In this document: positions 1 through 6,229 of the stretch, piece after piece
Position numbering within the stretch: the stretch's first letter is position 1
How the letters are laid out: each line of letters begins with the position of its first letter
Assembly (NCBI GenBank): GCA_964507395.1
Contig: CAZDQE010000066.1
Span: 1-12,207, forward strand
From: SIG575 sp964507395
GTDB taxonomy: Bacteria; Bacillota; Clostridia; Oscillospirales; Acutalibacteraceae
Length of the DNA stretch: 12,207 nt
Reading direction: 5' to 3'
Made by a program: the position numbers and the translations under genes
Notes under the pieces: model-generated
What the model was told of the DNA's origin: nothing
Databases searched by the model: none
The model's input: the letters and a program-made list of their open reading frames with translations, nothing else

Positions 1-937
1 CCTGGCCACGGAACTTTGTGTGAGGCTGGATTGAGCCGGGCTTTGCAAGAACCTGACCACGTTCGATTTCTGTTCTCTGGATACCACGAAGGAGAGCACC
101 GATGTTGTCACCTGCTTCTGCATAATCGAGGAGCTTGTGGAACATTTCAACACCTGTACAAACTGTCTTTCTTCTTTCTTCTGAAAGACCAACGATTTCA
201 AGTTCTTCACCAACTTTGAGCTGACCTCTTTCAACTCTACCTGTTGCAACTGTACCACGGCCTGTGATTGTGAATACGTCTTCAACGGGCATAAGGAAGG
301 GAAGGTCTGCCTTACGGTCGGGAGTGGGGATGTAGCTGTCTACTGCATCCATGAGTTCCCAGATGGGAGCACATGCTTCGTCGTCTGATGAAGCAGCTTC
401 GAGAGCTTTGAGAGCTGAACCCTTGATGATGGGTGTATCATCGCCGGGGAATTCGTACTCATCAAGAGTTTCTCTGATTTCCATTTCAACGAGTTCAAGG
501 AGCTCTTCGTCGTCAACCTGGTCGCATTTGTTCATGAATACGATGATGTAGGGAACACCAACCTGACGAGCAAGAAGGAGATGTTCTTTTGTCTGAGCCA
601 TGGGGCCGTCTGTTGCAGCGATAACGAGGATAGCACCGTCCATCTGAGCAGCACCTGTGATCATGTTTTTGATATAGTCAGCATGACCGGGGCAGTCAAC
701 GTGTGCATAGTGACGAGCTGCTGTTTCGTATTCAACGTGAGCTGTGTTGATTGTGATACCACGTTCTCTTTCTTCGGGAGCCTTGTCGATGTTTGCGTAA
801 TCAACGAAGTCTGCCTGACCCTTAGAAGCGAGAGTCTTTGTGATAGCTGCTGTAAGTGTTGTTTTACCATGGTCAACGTGGCCGATTGTACCAATGTTAA
901 CATGGGGTTTACTTCTTTCAAATTTTTCCTTTGCCAT
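1..937 (-). CDS. tuf: Elongation factor Tu, N-terminal 312 residues (C-terminus outside window)
   Basis: EF-Tu is the cytoplasmic GTPase that delivers aminoacyl-tRNA to the ribosomal A site. The reading frame starts at ATG 937-935 (MAKEKFERSKPHVNIGTIGH) and stays open to the window edge, so about 85 C-terminal residues (end of domain II and domain III) are missing only because the window stops. Visible motifs are G1 GHVDHGKT (residues 19-26), the switch I RERGITIN segment (about 57-64), G3 DCPGH (81-85) and G4 NKCD (136-139), followed by domain II with TGRGTVATGRVERG. A strong AAAGGAGG lies at 947-954. It is the last visible gene of the str operon and also has its own promoter at 1003-1031. 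Identity is certain; whether a second tuf copy exists elsewhere cannot be seen. Confidence 0.98.
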   Translation of the reverse strand, partial: MAKEKFERSKPHVNIGTIGHVDHGKTTLTAAITKTLASKGQADFVDYANIDKAPEERERGITINTAHVEYETAARHYAHVDCPGHADYIKNMITGAAQMDGAILVIAATDGPMAQTKEHLLLARQVGVPYIIVFMNKCDQVDDEELLELVEMEIRETLDEYEFPGDDTPIIKGSALKALEAASSDDEACAPIWELMDAVDSYIPTPDRKADLPFLMPVEDVFTITGRGTVATGRVERGQLKVGEELEIVGLSEERRKTVCTGVEMFHKLLDYAEAGDNIGALLRGIQRTEIERGQVLAKPGSIQPHTKFRGQ

Positions 938-1002
938 GAGAAATAGCCTCCTTTGACTAATTTAAAATTATTTCTTTGACCGTTATGCTACCGCATACGG
1001 AT

Positions 1003-1031
1003 ATTGTAACAAGTTTTTAAGATAATTTCAA
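1003..1031 (-). promoter_or_regulatory. Probable tuf-specific promoter in the fusA-tuf gap
   Basis: Read on the minus strand, TTGAAA (1031-1026) and TACAAT (1008-1003) are separated by exactly 17 bases, a good sigma-A promoter. The expected start is near 996, which gives a leader of about 60 nt. The leader can fold CCGTATGC against GCATaACGG (1000-980, one bulge). The -35 box lies inside an AT-rich palindrome, AATTTCAA/TTGAAATT (1024-1046), that overlaps the fusA stop codon. EF-Tu is needed in large excess over EF-G, so an extra promoter here is sensible. The promoter is inferred from sequence only. Confidence 0.65.
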
Positions 1032-1044
1032 GTCTTTTTTGAAA

Positions 1045-3120
1045 TTAACCTTTACTTCTTGCGCTGATAACTTCTTCAGCAATACTTCTGGGAACCTCTG
1101 TATAGCAATCAGGCTCCATAGCGTACTGTGCACGACCCTGTGTTTTTGAACGAAGGTCTGTTGCATAGCCGAACATTGAAGCAAGAGGAACAAGAGCGTT
1201 AACCTGTGTCGCACCGATTCTTGCTTCCATACCCTGCATAAGACCACGGCGAGAGTTAATGTCACCAATAACATCACCTGTGTAATCATCAGGAGTAATA
1301 ACCGTAACCTTCATCATGGGCTCCATAAGAACGGGCTGAGCTTTTCTCATAGCGTTCTTGAATGCCATTGAACCGGCAATTTTGAAGGCCATTTCTGATG
1401 AGTCAACCTCATGGTATGAGCCATCATAAAGTGTTACCTTAACGTCAACAACGTTGTAGCCTGCGAGAACACCTGAAAGCATTGCGCTCTTGATACCCTC
1501 TTCGGCAGGTCCGATATATTCCTTGGGAACTGAACCGCCAACAACTGCGTTGACAAATTCGTAGCCTTTTCCGGGGTTGGGCTCGATCTTGATTTTAACA
1601 TGACCGTACTGACCCTTACCACCTGACTGACGTGAATATTTGCAATCTTCGTCAGCATTAGCTTTGATTGTTTCTCTGTAAGCAACCTGGGGTTTACCTA
1701 CGTTTGCTTCAACTTTGAATTCACGGAGAAGTCTGTCTACGATGATTTCAAGGTGAAGCTCACCCATACCGGCAATAATTGTCTGACCTGTTTCTTCGTC
1801 AGTGTAGCATTTGAAAGTGGGGTCTTCTTCTGCAAGTTTTGCAAGTGCGATACCCATTTTCTCCTGACCTGCCTTAGTTTTGGGTTCAATAGCAACACGG
1901 ATAACAGGCTCCGGGAATTCCATTGACTCAAGGATAACCGGATGTTTTTCATCACAAAGTGTGTCACCTGTTGTTGTGTTTTTAAGACCAACTGCAGCAG
2001 CGATATCGCCTGAATAACAGCAATCGATATCCTGTCTTGAGTTTGAGTGCATCTGAAGGATACGACCCATTCTTTCTTTGTTGTCTTTTGTTGAGTTGTA
2101 AACGTTTGTACCTGCGTTTACAATACCTGAGTAAACTCTGAAGAAACAAAGTTTACCAACAAAGGGGTCTGTAGCAATCTTGAAAGCAAGAGCTGCAAAG
2201 GGCTCATCGTCAGTTGAATGACGAACTTCTTCCTCATCTGTGTCGGGGTTGACACCTGTGATGGGAGGAACGTCTGTGGGAGCGGGCATAAAGTCAACAA
2301 TAGCATCAAGGAGAAGCTGAACACCCTTGTTACGGTATGATGTACCGCAGCAAACGGGAACCATCTCATTAGCGATTGTTGCTTTACGGATGCAAGTCTT
2401 GACTTCTTCAATTGTAAGTTCTTCGCCTTCAAGGTATTTCATGAGAAGGTCTTCATCCTGTTCCGCAACAGCTTCCATAAGTTCTGCATGATACTTTTCA
2501 GCGATTTCTTTCATGTCTTCAGGGATCTCTTCTTCACGAACGTCAAGACCCTTGTCGTCGTAATAAACCTCTGCTTTCATTGTTACGAGGTCGATGATAC
2601 CCTTGAATGATGATTCAGCACCGATGGGAAGCTGAATCGGAACAGCGTTACATTTAAGACGGTCTTTCATCATAGCGACAACATTGTAGAAGTCTGCGCC
2701 CATGATGTCCATCTTATTAACGTAAGCCATTCTGGGAACCTGGTATTTATCAGCCTGTCTCCAAACTGTTTCAGACTGAGGTTCAACACCGCCCTTAGCA
2801 CAGAGAACTGTTACAGAGCCGTCGAGAACACGGAGTGAACGTTCAACTTCAACTGTAAAGTCAACGTGACCGGGAGTGTCAATAATGTTAATTCTGTGGT
2901 CTTTCCAGAAACATGTGGTAGCAGCGGAAGTAATTGTAATACCTCTTTCCTGCTCCTGCTCCATCCAGTCCATGGTAGCAGAACCGTCATGTGTTTCACC
3001 GATTTTATGAGTTTTACCTGTATAGAAAAGAATTCTTTCTGTGGTAGTTGTTTTACCTGCGTCGATGTGAGCCATGATACCGATATTTCTGGTGAATTCC
3101 AAAGATACTTGCCTAGGCAT
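1045..3120 (-). CDS. fusA: Elongation factor G
   Basis: EF-G is the translocation GTPase, which also acts in ribosome recycling with RRF in the cytoplasm. The 691-residue product has the usual family length. It starts MPRQVSLEFTRNIGIMAHID, with G1 AHIDAGKT at residues 17-24, switch I QERGITITSAA near 57-67, G3 DTPGH at 81-85 and G4 NKMD at 135-138. Domain IV motifs follow (GGKGQYGHVKI, GVLAGYNVVDVKVTLYDGSYHEVDSSEMAF), then a C-terminal domain V containing INSRRG. ATG at 3120 has GGAGGG at 3126-3131 with correct spacing. It lies between rpsG and tuf in the str operon. The 69-bp gap to rpsG contains a hairpin (3148-3182). Nothing is unusual in the protein. Confidence 0.98.
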   Translation of the reverse strand: MPRQVSLEFTRNIGIMAHIDAGKTTTTERILFYTGKTHKIGETHDGSATMDWMEQEQERGITITSAATTCFWKDHRINIIDTPGHVDFTVEVERSLRVLDGSVTVLCAKGGVEPQSETVWRQADKYQVPRMAYVNKMDIMGADFYNVVAMMKDRLKCNAVPIQLPIGAESSFKGIIDLVTMKAEVYYDDKGLDVREEEIPEDMKEIAEKYHAELMEAVAEQDEDLLMKYLEGEELTIEEVKTCIRKATIANEMVPVCCGTSYRNKGVQLLLDAIVDFMPAPTDVPPITGVNPDTDEEEVRHSTDDEPFAALAFKIATDPFVGKLCFFRVYSGIVNAGTNVYNSTKDNKERMGRILQMHSNSRQDIDCCYSGDIAAAVGLKNTTTGDTLCDEKHPVILESMEFPEPVIRVAIEPKTKAGQEKMGIALAKLAEEDPTFKCYTDEETGQTIIAGMGELHLEIIVDRLLREFKVEANVGKPQVAYRETIKANADEDCKYSRQSGGKGQYGHVKIKIEPNPGKGYEFVNAVVGGSVPKEYIGPAEEGIKSAMLSGVLAGYNVVDVKVTLYDGSYHEVDSSEMAFKIAGSMAFKNAMRKAQPVLMEPMMKVTVITPDDYTGDVIGDINSRRGLMQGMEARIGATQVNALVPLASMFGYATDLRSKTQGRAQYAMEPDCYTEVPRSIAEEVISARSKG

Positions 3121-3147
3121 ATTTACCCTCCATAAATTTCTGTATTT

Positions 3148-3182
3148 ACCGTTCTTCAGGCAACCGCCCTGATAAGAACGGT
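3148..3182 (-). promoter_or_regulatory. Hairpin in the rpsG-fusA intercistronic gap
   Basis: ACCGTTCTT (3148-3156) pairs perfectly with AAGAACGGT (3174-3182), and inside it CAGG (3157-3160) pairs with CCTG (3168-3171) across a two-base bulge. On the mRNA strand no U-tract follows, so it is not an intrinsic terminator. It lies about 17 nt upstream of the fusA ribosome binding site and just after the rpsG stop. It may be an mRNA processing or stability site, or part of ribosomal-protein feedback; both are inference. Confidence 0.5.
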
Positions 3183-3189
3183 TAGCTCA

Positions 3190-3660
3190 TTACCATCTGA
3201 AATGTGAGAAAGCCTTGTTAGCTTCTGCCATCTTATGAGTGTCTTCACATTTCTTGTATGCGCCGCCTGTCTGGTTAACAGCATCAAGGATTTCGCCGGA
3301 AAGTCTTTCTTTCATTGTTCTTTCTGAACGAGTACGGCTGTATGCTGTGATCCAACGCAGACCGAGTGTCTGTCTTCTTTCAGGTCTTACTTCGATCGGA
3401 ACCTGATAAGTAGCACCACCTACACGGCGAGCTTTAACTTCGAGAACGGGCATAACGTTCTCCATAGCTGCTTCGAAAACTTCGAGCGGATCTTTACCTG
3501 TTTTTTCTTTGATGATTTCGAAAGCGTCGTAAACGATCTTCTGAGCGACACCTTTCTTACCATCGAGCATAACACTGTTGATCAAGCGTGTTACGAGCTT
3601 TGAATTGTAAAGCGGATCCGGCAAAACATCACGTTTTGCAATCTGGCCTCTTCTTGGCAC
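3190..3660 (-). CDS. rpsG: 30S ribosomal protein S7
   Basis: S7 nucleates assembly of the 30S head by binding the 3' major domain of 16S rRNA and lies near the E site. The product is 156 residues, the normal bacterial length, if translation starts at GTG 3660-3658 (family N-terminus M/V-PRRGQIAKRDVLPDP). This start has AAGGAGGG at 3668-3675 with 7-nt spacing. A longer in-frame extension to 3735 adds 25 residues unlike S7 and is rejected. Family motifs include NSVMLDGKKGVAQKIVYDAF, RRVGGATYQVPIEV, ERRQTLGLRWI and the C-terminal ANKAFSHFRW. It is the second gene of the str operon, separated from rpsL by an unusually long structured gap (3661-3829). Confidence 0.97.
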   Translation of the reverse strand: MPRRGQIAKRDVLPDPLYNSKLVTRLINSVMLDGKKGVAQKIVYDAFEIIKEKTGKDPLEVFEAAMENVMPVLEVKARRVGGATYQVPIEVRPERRQTLGLRWITAYSRTRSERTMKERLSGEILDAVNQTGGAYKKCEDTHKMAEANKAFSHFRW

Positions 3661-3829
3661 TTCGCTTCCCTCCTTCATAATAATGATATCGTAGGTACTC
3701 GAGTGACAAATCCCCGTGGCGCCAATGAGAAGCAATATATATAAACTTCAACATTGGTCGTACCTGCAAAGCAGGCACAAGCCTGCAAGAAGATTGTATC
3801 TCTCAAATTAATGAATTGTTGTCCGAGAA
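3661..3829 (-). promoter_or_regulatory. Structured 169-nt rpsL-rpsG intercistronic region
   Basis: This gap is long for a ribosomal operon. It contains a GC hairpin, GCAGGC ACAA GCCTGC (3771-3786), a longer-range pairing CCAATG (3722-3727) with CATTGG (3752-3757), and the palindrome ACTCGAGT (3697-3704), before the rpsG ribosome binding site at 3668-3675. No good promoter was found. In E. coli the S12-S7 gap is where S7 represses its own translation (established). An equivalent role here is only inference. Confidence 0.4.
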
Positions 3830-4243
3830 TTATTTCTTGGGACGTTTTGCACCGTATTTTGAACGGCTCTGCATTCTGCCTGTTACGCCCTGTGTATCAA
3901 GTGAGCCTCTGATGATGTGATAACGCACACCGGGAAGGTCCTTAACACGGCCGCCACGGATAAGAACAACGCTATGCTCCTGGAGGTTGTGACCAACACC
4001 GGGAATATAAGCTGAAACTTCGATTCCGTTTGTAAGACGTACTCTGGCGATCTTTCTCAGTGCAGAGTTAGGCTTTTTGGGAGTAGCTGTTTTAACAGCT
4101 GTGCAAACACCGCGTTTCTGGGGTGAATCGTTATCTGTCATAACGTTCTTCTTTGAGTTAAGACCCTTAAGAAGTGCGGGAGCTTTTGCTTTCTTCTCAT
4201 GTACCTCTCTGCCGTTTCTGACGAGCTGATTAAAGGTCGGCAA
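3830..4243 (-). CDS. rpsL: 30S ribosomal protein S12
   Basis: S12 sits at the decoding centre of the 30S subunit and controls accuracy; it is the classical target of streptomycin-resistance mutations. The start is TTG at 4243-4241 (family N-terminus M/L-PTFNQLVRNGRE), with AAAGGAG at 4252-4258, giving 137 residues as usual for clostridia. The open frame continues upstream to 4444, but that extension crosses the promoter and resembles nothing. The decoding loops TPKKPNSALRK and GRVKDLPGVRYHIIRG are present with no change that would suggest streptomycin resistance. It is the first gene of the str operon. rpoB/rpoC, often upstream in other bacteria, are absent here. Confidence 0.97.
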   Translation of the reverse strand: MPTFNQLVRNGREVHEKKAKAPALLKGLNSKKNVMTDNDSPQKRGVCTAVKTATPKKPNSALRKIARVRLTNGIEVSAYIPGVGHNLQEHSVVLIRGGRVKDLPGVRYHIIRGSLDTQGVTGRMQSRSKYGAKRPKK

Positions 4244-4274
4244 TATTCTCTCTCCTTTCCTGAAATAGTATGTC

Positions 4275-4289
4275 CGGAAAAACTTTCCG
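4275..4289 (-). promoter_or_regulatory. Small leader hairpin upstream of rpsL
   Basis: CGGAAA (4275-4280) and TTTCCG (4284-4289) form a 6-bp stem with a 3-nt loop, inside the roughly 90-nt rpsL leader and about 16 nt upstream of the ribosome binding site. There is no U-tract. Its function is unknown. Confidence 0.3.
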
Positions 4290-4340
4290 TAACACCCAAA
4301 CGCACTTACGCAGAATAATCTAACATAAAGCATCTTGAAC

Positions 4341-4369
4341 ATTTTAACACAAAGGAAATCCCTTGTCAA
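4341..4369 (-). promoter_or_regulatory. str operon promoter
   Basis: On the minus strand TTGACA (4369-4364) and TAAAAT (4346-4341) are separated by 17 bases, close to the sigma-A consensus. A/T-rich sequence (4370-4392) lies directly upstream and could act as an UP element. Predicted transcription starts near 4334, giving a leader of about 90 nt to rpsL. This is the only strong promoter ahead of rpsL, so the operon appears to begin here. Confidence 0.8.
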
Positions 4370-4491
4370 CAAAATTTTTTTCTTCAAAAAATAATTGTGA
4401 ATATTACATATATACAGGCATTTTTGCCACATTAGTATTGACAAATTTGTGCCAAATATACAAGAAGAATTTAGTGTAATAAAGGGGTGAA

Positions 4492-4542
4492 ATGTTGAAG
4501 CTTGCAGAGTTTACCTGCAAGCTTCAAATGAAGAATGAATAA
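4492..4542 (+). pseudogene. Possible stump of a small plus-strand gene (16 codons), interrupted at its 3' side
   Basis: ATG at 4492 follows AAAGGGGTGA (4481-4490), a plausible ribosome binding site. It opens a 16-residue frame, MLKLAEFTCKLQMKNE, that ends in TAA at 4540-4542. The stop lies at the first bases of the composite repeat that begins at 4541, so the frame may be the 5' end of a gene cut by repeat insertion. The frame also contains a perfect 13-bp inverted repeat (4495-4527). I do not recognise the peptide, and no well-spaced promoter was found. It could equally be a chance ORF. Confidence 0.2.
4495..4527. repeat. Perfect 13-bp stem, 7-nt loop hairpin
   Basis: TTGAAGCTTGCAG (4495-4507) and CTGCAAGCTTCAA (4515-4527) are exact reverse complements around the loop AGTTTAC. 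No T-run follows on either strand, so it is not a typical terminator. It lies between the back of the str promoter and the composite repeat at 4541. Confidence 0.6.
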
Positions 4543-4635
4543 TTTCGGGGCTGCGCCGCTATTCTATATCGCACCGATTGAAATTTGTAGGGGCTGTATC
4601 AAAACATCGTAAGCAGATGTTTTGATACAGCCCCT
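4541..4635 (+). repeat. Composite intergenic repeat, left copy (GC motif plus GTAGGG hairpin)
   Basis: The unit begins AATTTCGGGGCTGCGCCGC (4541-4559), has about 27 AT-rich bases, then GTAGGGG (4587-4593) leading into a 20-bp perfect hairpin (4589-4608 with 4616-4635, loop GTAAGCA). The same order occurs in reverse orientation at 6367-6440: a motif matching at 17 of 19 bases, about 30 bases, then GTAGGG and a hairpin. The two copies therefore flank the regulator/lipoprotein pair as inverted repeats. The nature of the element (REP-like or MITE-like) is inferred. Confidence 0.5.
4589..4635 (-). terminator. Long hairpin after the Xre regulator gene; possible terminator or MITE-like element
   Basis: AGGGGCTGTATCAAAACATC (4589-4608) is the exact reverse complement of 4616-4635. 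It starts 7 bp beyond the stop codon of the minus-strand regulator gene. The minus-strand side continues ACAAATTT, a weak T-run, so termination is plausible but not textbook. A 20-bp perfect stem resembles abutted terminal inverted repeats of a minimal transposable element. I saw no clear target-site duplication. Confidence 0.4.
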
Positions 4636-4641
4636 TGCTTA

Positions 4642-4947
4642 TTATAATAAACGTTTTATAAAGAGATGTATAAGTTTTAAATCCTCGCTGTTTAATTTTT
4701 CCAGATCGAGATAAATTTCATTTACAAGTTTAGGGTTTGACAGATTTTCGCTGAAAAACTCAATTGGTGTGATAGAAAAATATTCGCAGATTGCAATAAA
4801 TTCCGTCATCGAAGGAAGCGACTTTCCTGATGAAATATTATTGATGTATCCTCTGCTGTGTCCCAAATCATAACTCATTTTATATTCAGAAACACCTTTC
4901 TGAATTCTTAATTGTGTAATACGGTCGCGTATAAATTCCGCAGTCAT
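4642..4947 (-). CDS. Xre/Cro-C1 family helix-turn-helix transcriptional regulator
   Basis: This 101-residue protein is probably a DNA-binding repressor. Residues about 6-65 form an HTH_3-type domain: IRDRITQLRIQKGVSEYKMS, then YDLGHSRGYINNISSGKSLP as the turn and recognition helix, and MTEFIAICEYFSITPIEFF, the usual last helix. The remaining 36 residues are a short acidic/helical tail with no recognisable ligand domain. ATG at 4947 with GGGGG at 4955-4959 is preferred. An upstream in-frame ATG at 4998 would add 17 hydrophobic residues that overlap the promoter region. It is divergent from the lipoprotein gene and the -35 boxes overlap, so autoregulation and control of the neighbour are likely (inference). 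It is AT-richer than the flanking housekeeping genes. Confidence 0.85.
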   Translation of the reverse strand: MTAEFIRDRITQLRIQKGVSEYKMSYDLGHSRGYINNISSGKSLPSMTEFIAICEYFSITPIEFFSENLSNPKLVNEIYLDLEKLNSEDLKLIHLFIKRLL

Positions 4948-4996
4948 AGTTTCACCCCCACAAATAAGCATACAACTATAAAGTATTAAAATATAC

Positions 4997-5024
4997 ATTT
5001 TAAAAACGTTAAAACACTTGACAA
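4997..5024 (-). promoter_or_regulatory. Probable promoter of the Xre regulator gene
   Basis: On the minus strand TTGTCA (5024-5019) and TAAAAT (5002-4997) have a 16-base spacer. The -35 box shares five of its six positions with the -35 box of the opposite promoter. The leader to the ATG is about 45 nt. Confidence 0.5.
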
Positions 5025-5035
5025 ACCGTTTTTAA
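5000..5035. promoter_or_regulatory. Candidate operator: 9-bp inverted repeat in the divergent promoter
   Basis: TTAAAAACG (5000-5008) and CGTTTTTAA (5027-5035) are exact reverse complements. They lie one on each side of the overlapping -35 boxes and cover both promoters' spacers. This is the expected position for a dimeric Xre repressor to switch both genes. The link is inference from location and symmetry. Confidence 0.45.
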
Positions 5036-5046
5036 TATGTTATTAT
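5018..5046 (+). promoter_or_regulatory. Promoter of the lipoprotein gene
   Basis: TTGACA (5018-5023), a 17-base spacer and TATTAT (5041-5046) form a near-consensus sigma-A promoter. Transcription should begin near 5053. The leader contains a 7-bp inverted repeat, AGATGAT (5055-5061) and ATCATCT (5075-5081), at its 5' end, which could be a second regulator site or an mRNA 5' hairpin. Confidence 0.7.
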
Positions 5047-5110
5047 CATTTACAAGATGATGTTTTAAAATAATATCATCTCAAATACGCCTAAAATAGG
5101 AGGAATAAAA

Positions 5111-5965
5111 ATGAAAAAAGTTTTATCAATGTTATTGGCAGCAGTGTTGTTAATCTCTTTATGTGCCTGTGGCAATAACCAATCTGAAGACTCAAACAAA
5201 AAAGAAATCAAAAATGAAACAGTCCTGTCAAATGACTATGTGACAATTGACGGACTTTGCGTGGATGATGCTTATACAGACGAGGACAACAGCGTGTTAA
5301 AAATGGTGTATCTATTTTACACAGTAAATGCTTCTGACCAGAATCTGGAAGCGGACAGCAAGTATACATATCTGAAAATAGGTGAAAATGAATATACATC
5401 TGAAAGATATAACGACGTTTGCCTGAAAGTTCCCAACTATTATTTTGGCGACTATATCGAAGATGTTTATATTGGCTCAACTTTGAAAGTAGTTACAACT
5501 TTTAAAATTCCTGAGGCTGACTTGGCAGCAGGAAAAGAAATCACATTAAGGGATGATCAGATTCCCAACATTTCAGAAATCAAGTTATCTACAGATGATA
5601 TTCAGCATTTTGAAGGTGACGATAACGTTTGCAAGGCCATGGACCCTGATGGATATGCTGCTGAAATGAAAAAGAGAGAAGCAGCAGATTCAGCTACAAC
5701 TAAAAAGGTTAAAAATCTTATCAATGGTTATTATTGGTCATTCTATGTCAATTACACATCTTACGAGCTTGAATTTATCGCAGATAATAAATTTGTGTTG
5801 AGCACAAGTCTTGGAACATCTTCAGAGGGTACATACACTGTACAAAATGCATATATTTTCTGCACATATCCTGATACAGGTTACACTGTTGAAATTCCTT
5901 ATGAAATCAACAAAGACGGTGAAGTTGAATTAGACTGCGGTGCAGCGTTTGATGTTCATCAGTAA
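5111..5965 (+). CDS. Secreted lipoprotein of unknown function
   Basis: The 284-residue product starts with a lipoprotein signal: MKK, hydrophobic residues 4-17, then the lipobox L-C-A-C with Cys20 as the expected lipidated residue, so it should be anchored on the outer face of the membrane. Residues about 40-165 look like a beta-sandwich of the kind seen in DUF4352/DUF5067-type lipoproteins (NDYVTIDGLCVDD, VYLFYTVNASDQNLEADSKY, then GSTLKVVTTFKIPEADL). A charged linker (about 180-200) leads to a second beta-rich domain, about 200-284 (GYYWSFYVNYTSYELEFIAD, then SSEGTYTVQNAYIFCTYPD), resembling small lipocalin-like barrels. The family suggestion rests on pattern only. ATG at 5111 has AGGAGG at 5098-5103. 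It is paired with the divergent Xre regulator. Confidence 0.85.
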   Translation: MKKVLSMLLAAVLLISLCACGNNQSEDSNKKEIKNETVLSNDYVTIDGLCVDDAYTDEDNSVLKMVYLFYTVNASDQNLEADSKYTYLKIGENEYTSERYNDVCLKVPNYYFGDYIEDVYIGSTLKVVTTFKIPEADLAAGKEITLRDDQIPNISEIKLSTDDIQHFEGDDNVCKAMDPDGYAAEMKKREAADSATTKKVKNLINGYYWSFYVNYTSYELEFIADNKFVLSTSLGTSSEGTYTVQNAYIFCTYPDTGYTVEIPYEINKDGEVELDCGAAFDVHQ

Positions 5966-5996
5966 GAAGTAATACAATAAATTCAAACTGACACAA

Positions 5997-6035
5997 ATCC
6001 CCTCAGATTCTTTGTTTTGAGAAAACTGAGGGGAT
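5997..6035 (+). terminator. Probable terminator after the lipoprotein gene
   Basis: ATCCCCTCAG (5997-6006) pairs with CTGAGGGGAT (6026-6035), a 10-bp GC-containing stem with a 19-nt loop that can itself fold (GTTTT/AAAAC). It begins about 30 nt after the stop codon. The downstream sequence TAAAATTCC has no strong T-run, so efficiency is uncertain. Confidence 0.5.
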
Positions 6036-6136
6036 AAAATTCCATATTTATAATAATCAGTTATACAACAGTTTGATTGTGATATCTCCAACGGCTCACC
6101 GAGGATGCCAAACCGTTAATTTATGTGGATTTCATG

Positions 6137-6161
6137 CGGGTCATTCATGAATGACCCCTAC
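6137..6161 (-). repeat. GTAGGG palindrome A (reverse orientation)
   Basis: GGGTCATTCATGAATGACCC (6138-6157) is a perfect 20-bp palindrome followed by CTAC. Read on the minus strand it is GTAGGGG, arm, arm complement, CCCG. It is paired head-to-head with element B. Confidence 0.6.
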
Positions 6162-6181
6162 AATGCCCTGCATCGGCAAAC

Positions 6182-6206
6182 GTAGGGGCAATTCACGAAT
6201 TGCCCG
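6182..6206 (+). repeat. GTAGGG palindrome B
   Basis: GTAGGGG is followed by an inverted repeat, GGGCAATTC (6186-6194) and GAATTGCCC (6197-6205), and a final G, which gives the same GTAGGGG to CCCG frame as element A with different arm bases. Confidence 0.6.
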
Positions 6207-6229
6207 TTTTAAAATTACGTGTAATTCTA

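Noticed and set aside
581..946. Cysteine-rich open frame of 121 codons on the plus strand
   Set aside because: It is antisense to the strongly conserved tuf coding sequence, has no ribosome binding site, and its composition simply mirrors tuf codons.
3661..3735. Longer N-terminus for S7 (25 extra residues)
   Set aside because: The extension has no family similarity and would place the excellent ribosome binding site at 3668-3675 inside the gene; GTG at 3660 gives the standard 156 residues.
4244..4444. Longer N-terminus for S12 (67 extra residues)
   Set aside because: It would be translated through the str promoter and leader, and S12 families begin at PTFNQL.
4438..4462. Plus-strand promoter TTGACA / TATACA ahead of the 16-codon frame
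   Set aside because: The spacer is only 13 bases, too short for sigma-A, and no better -10 box lies at 16-18 bases.
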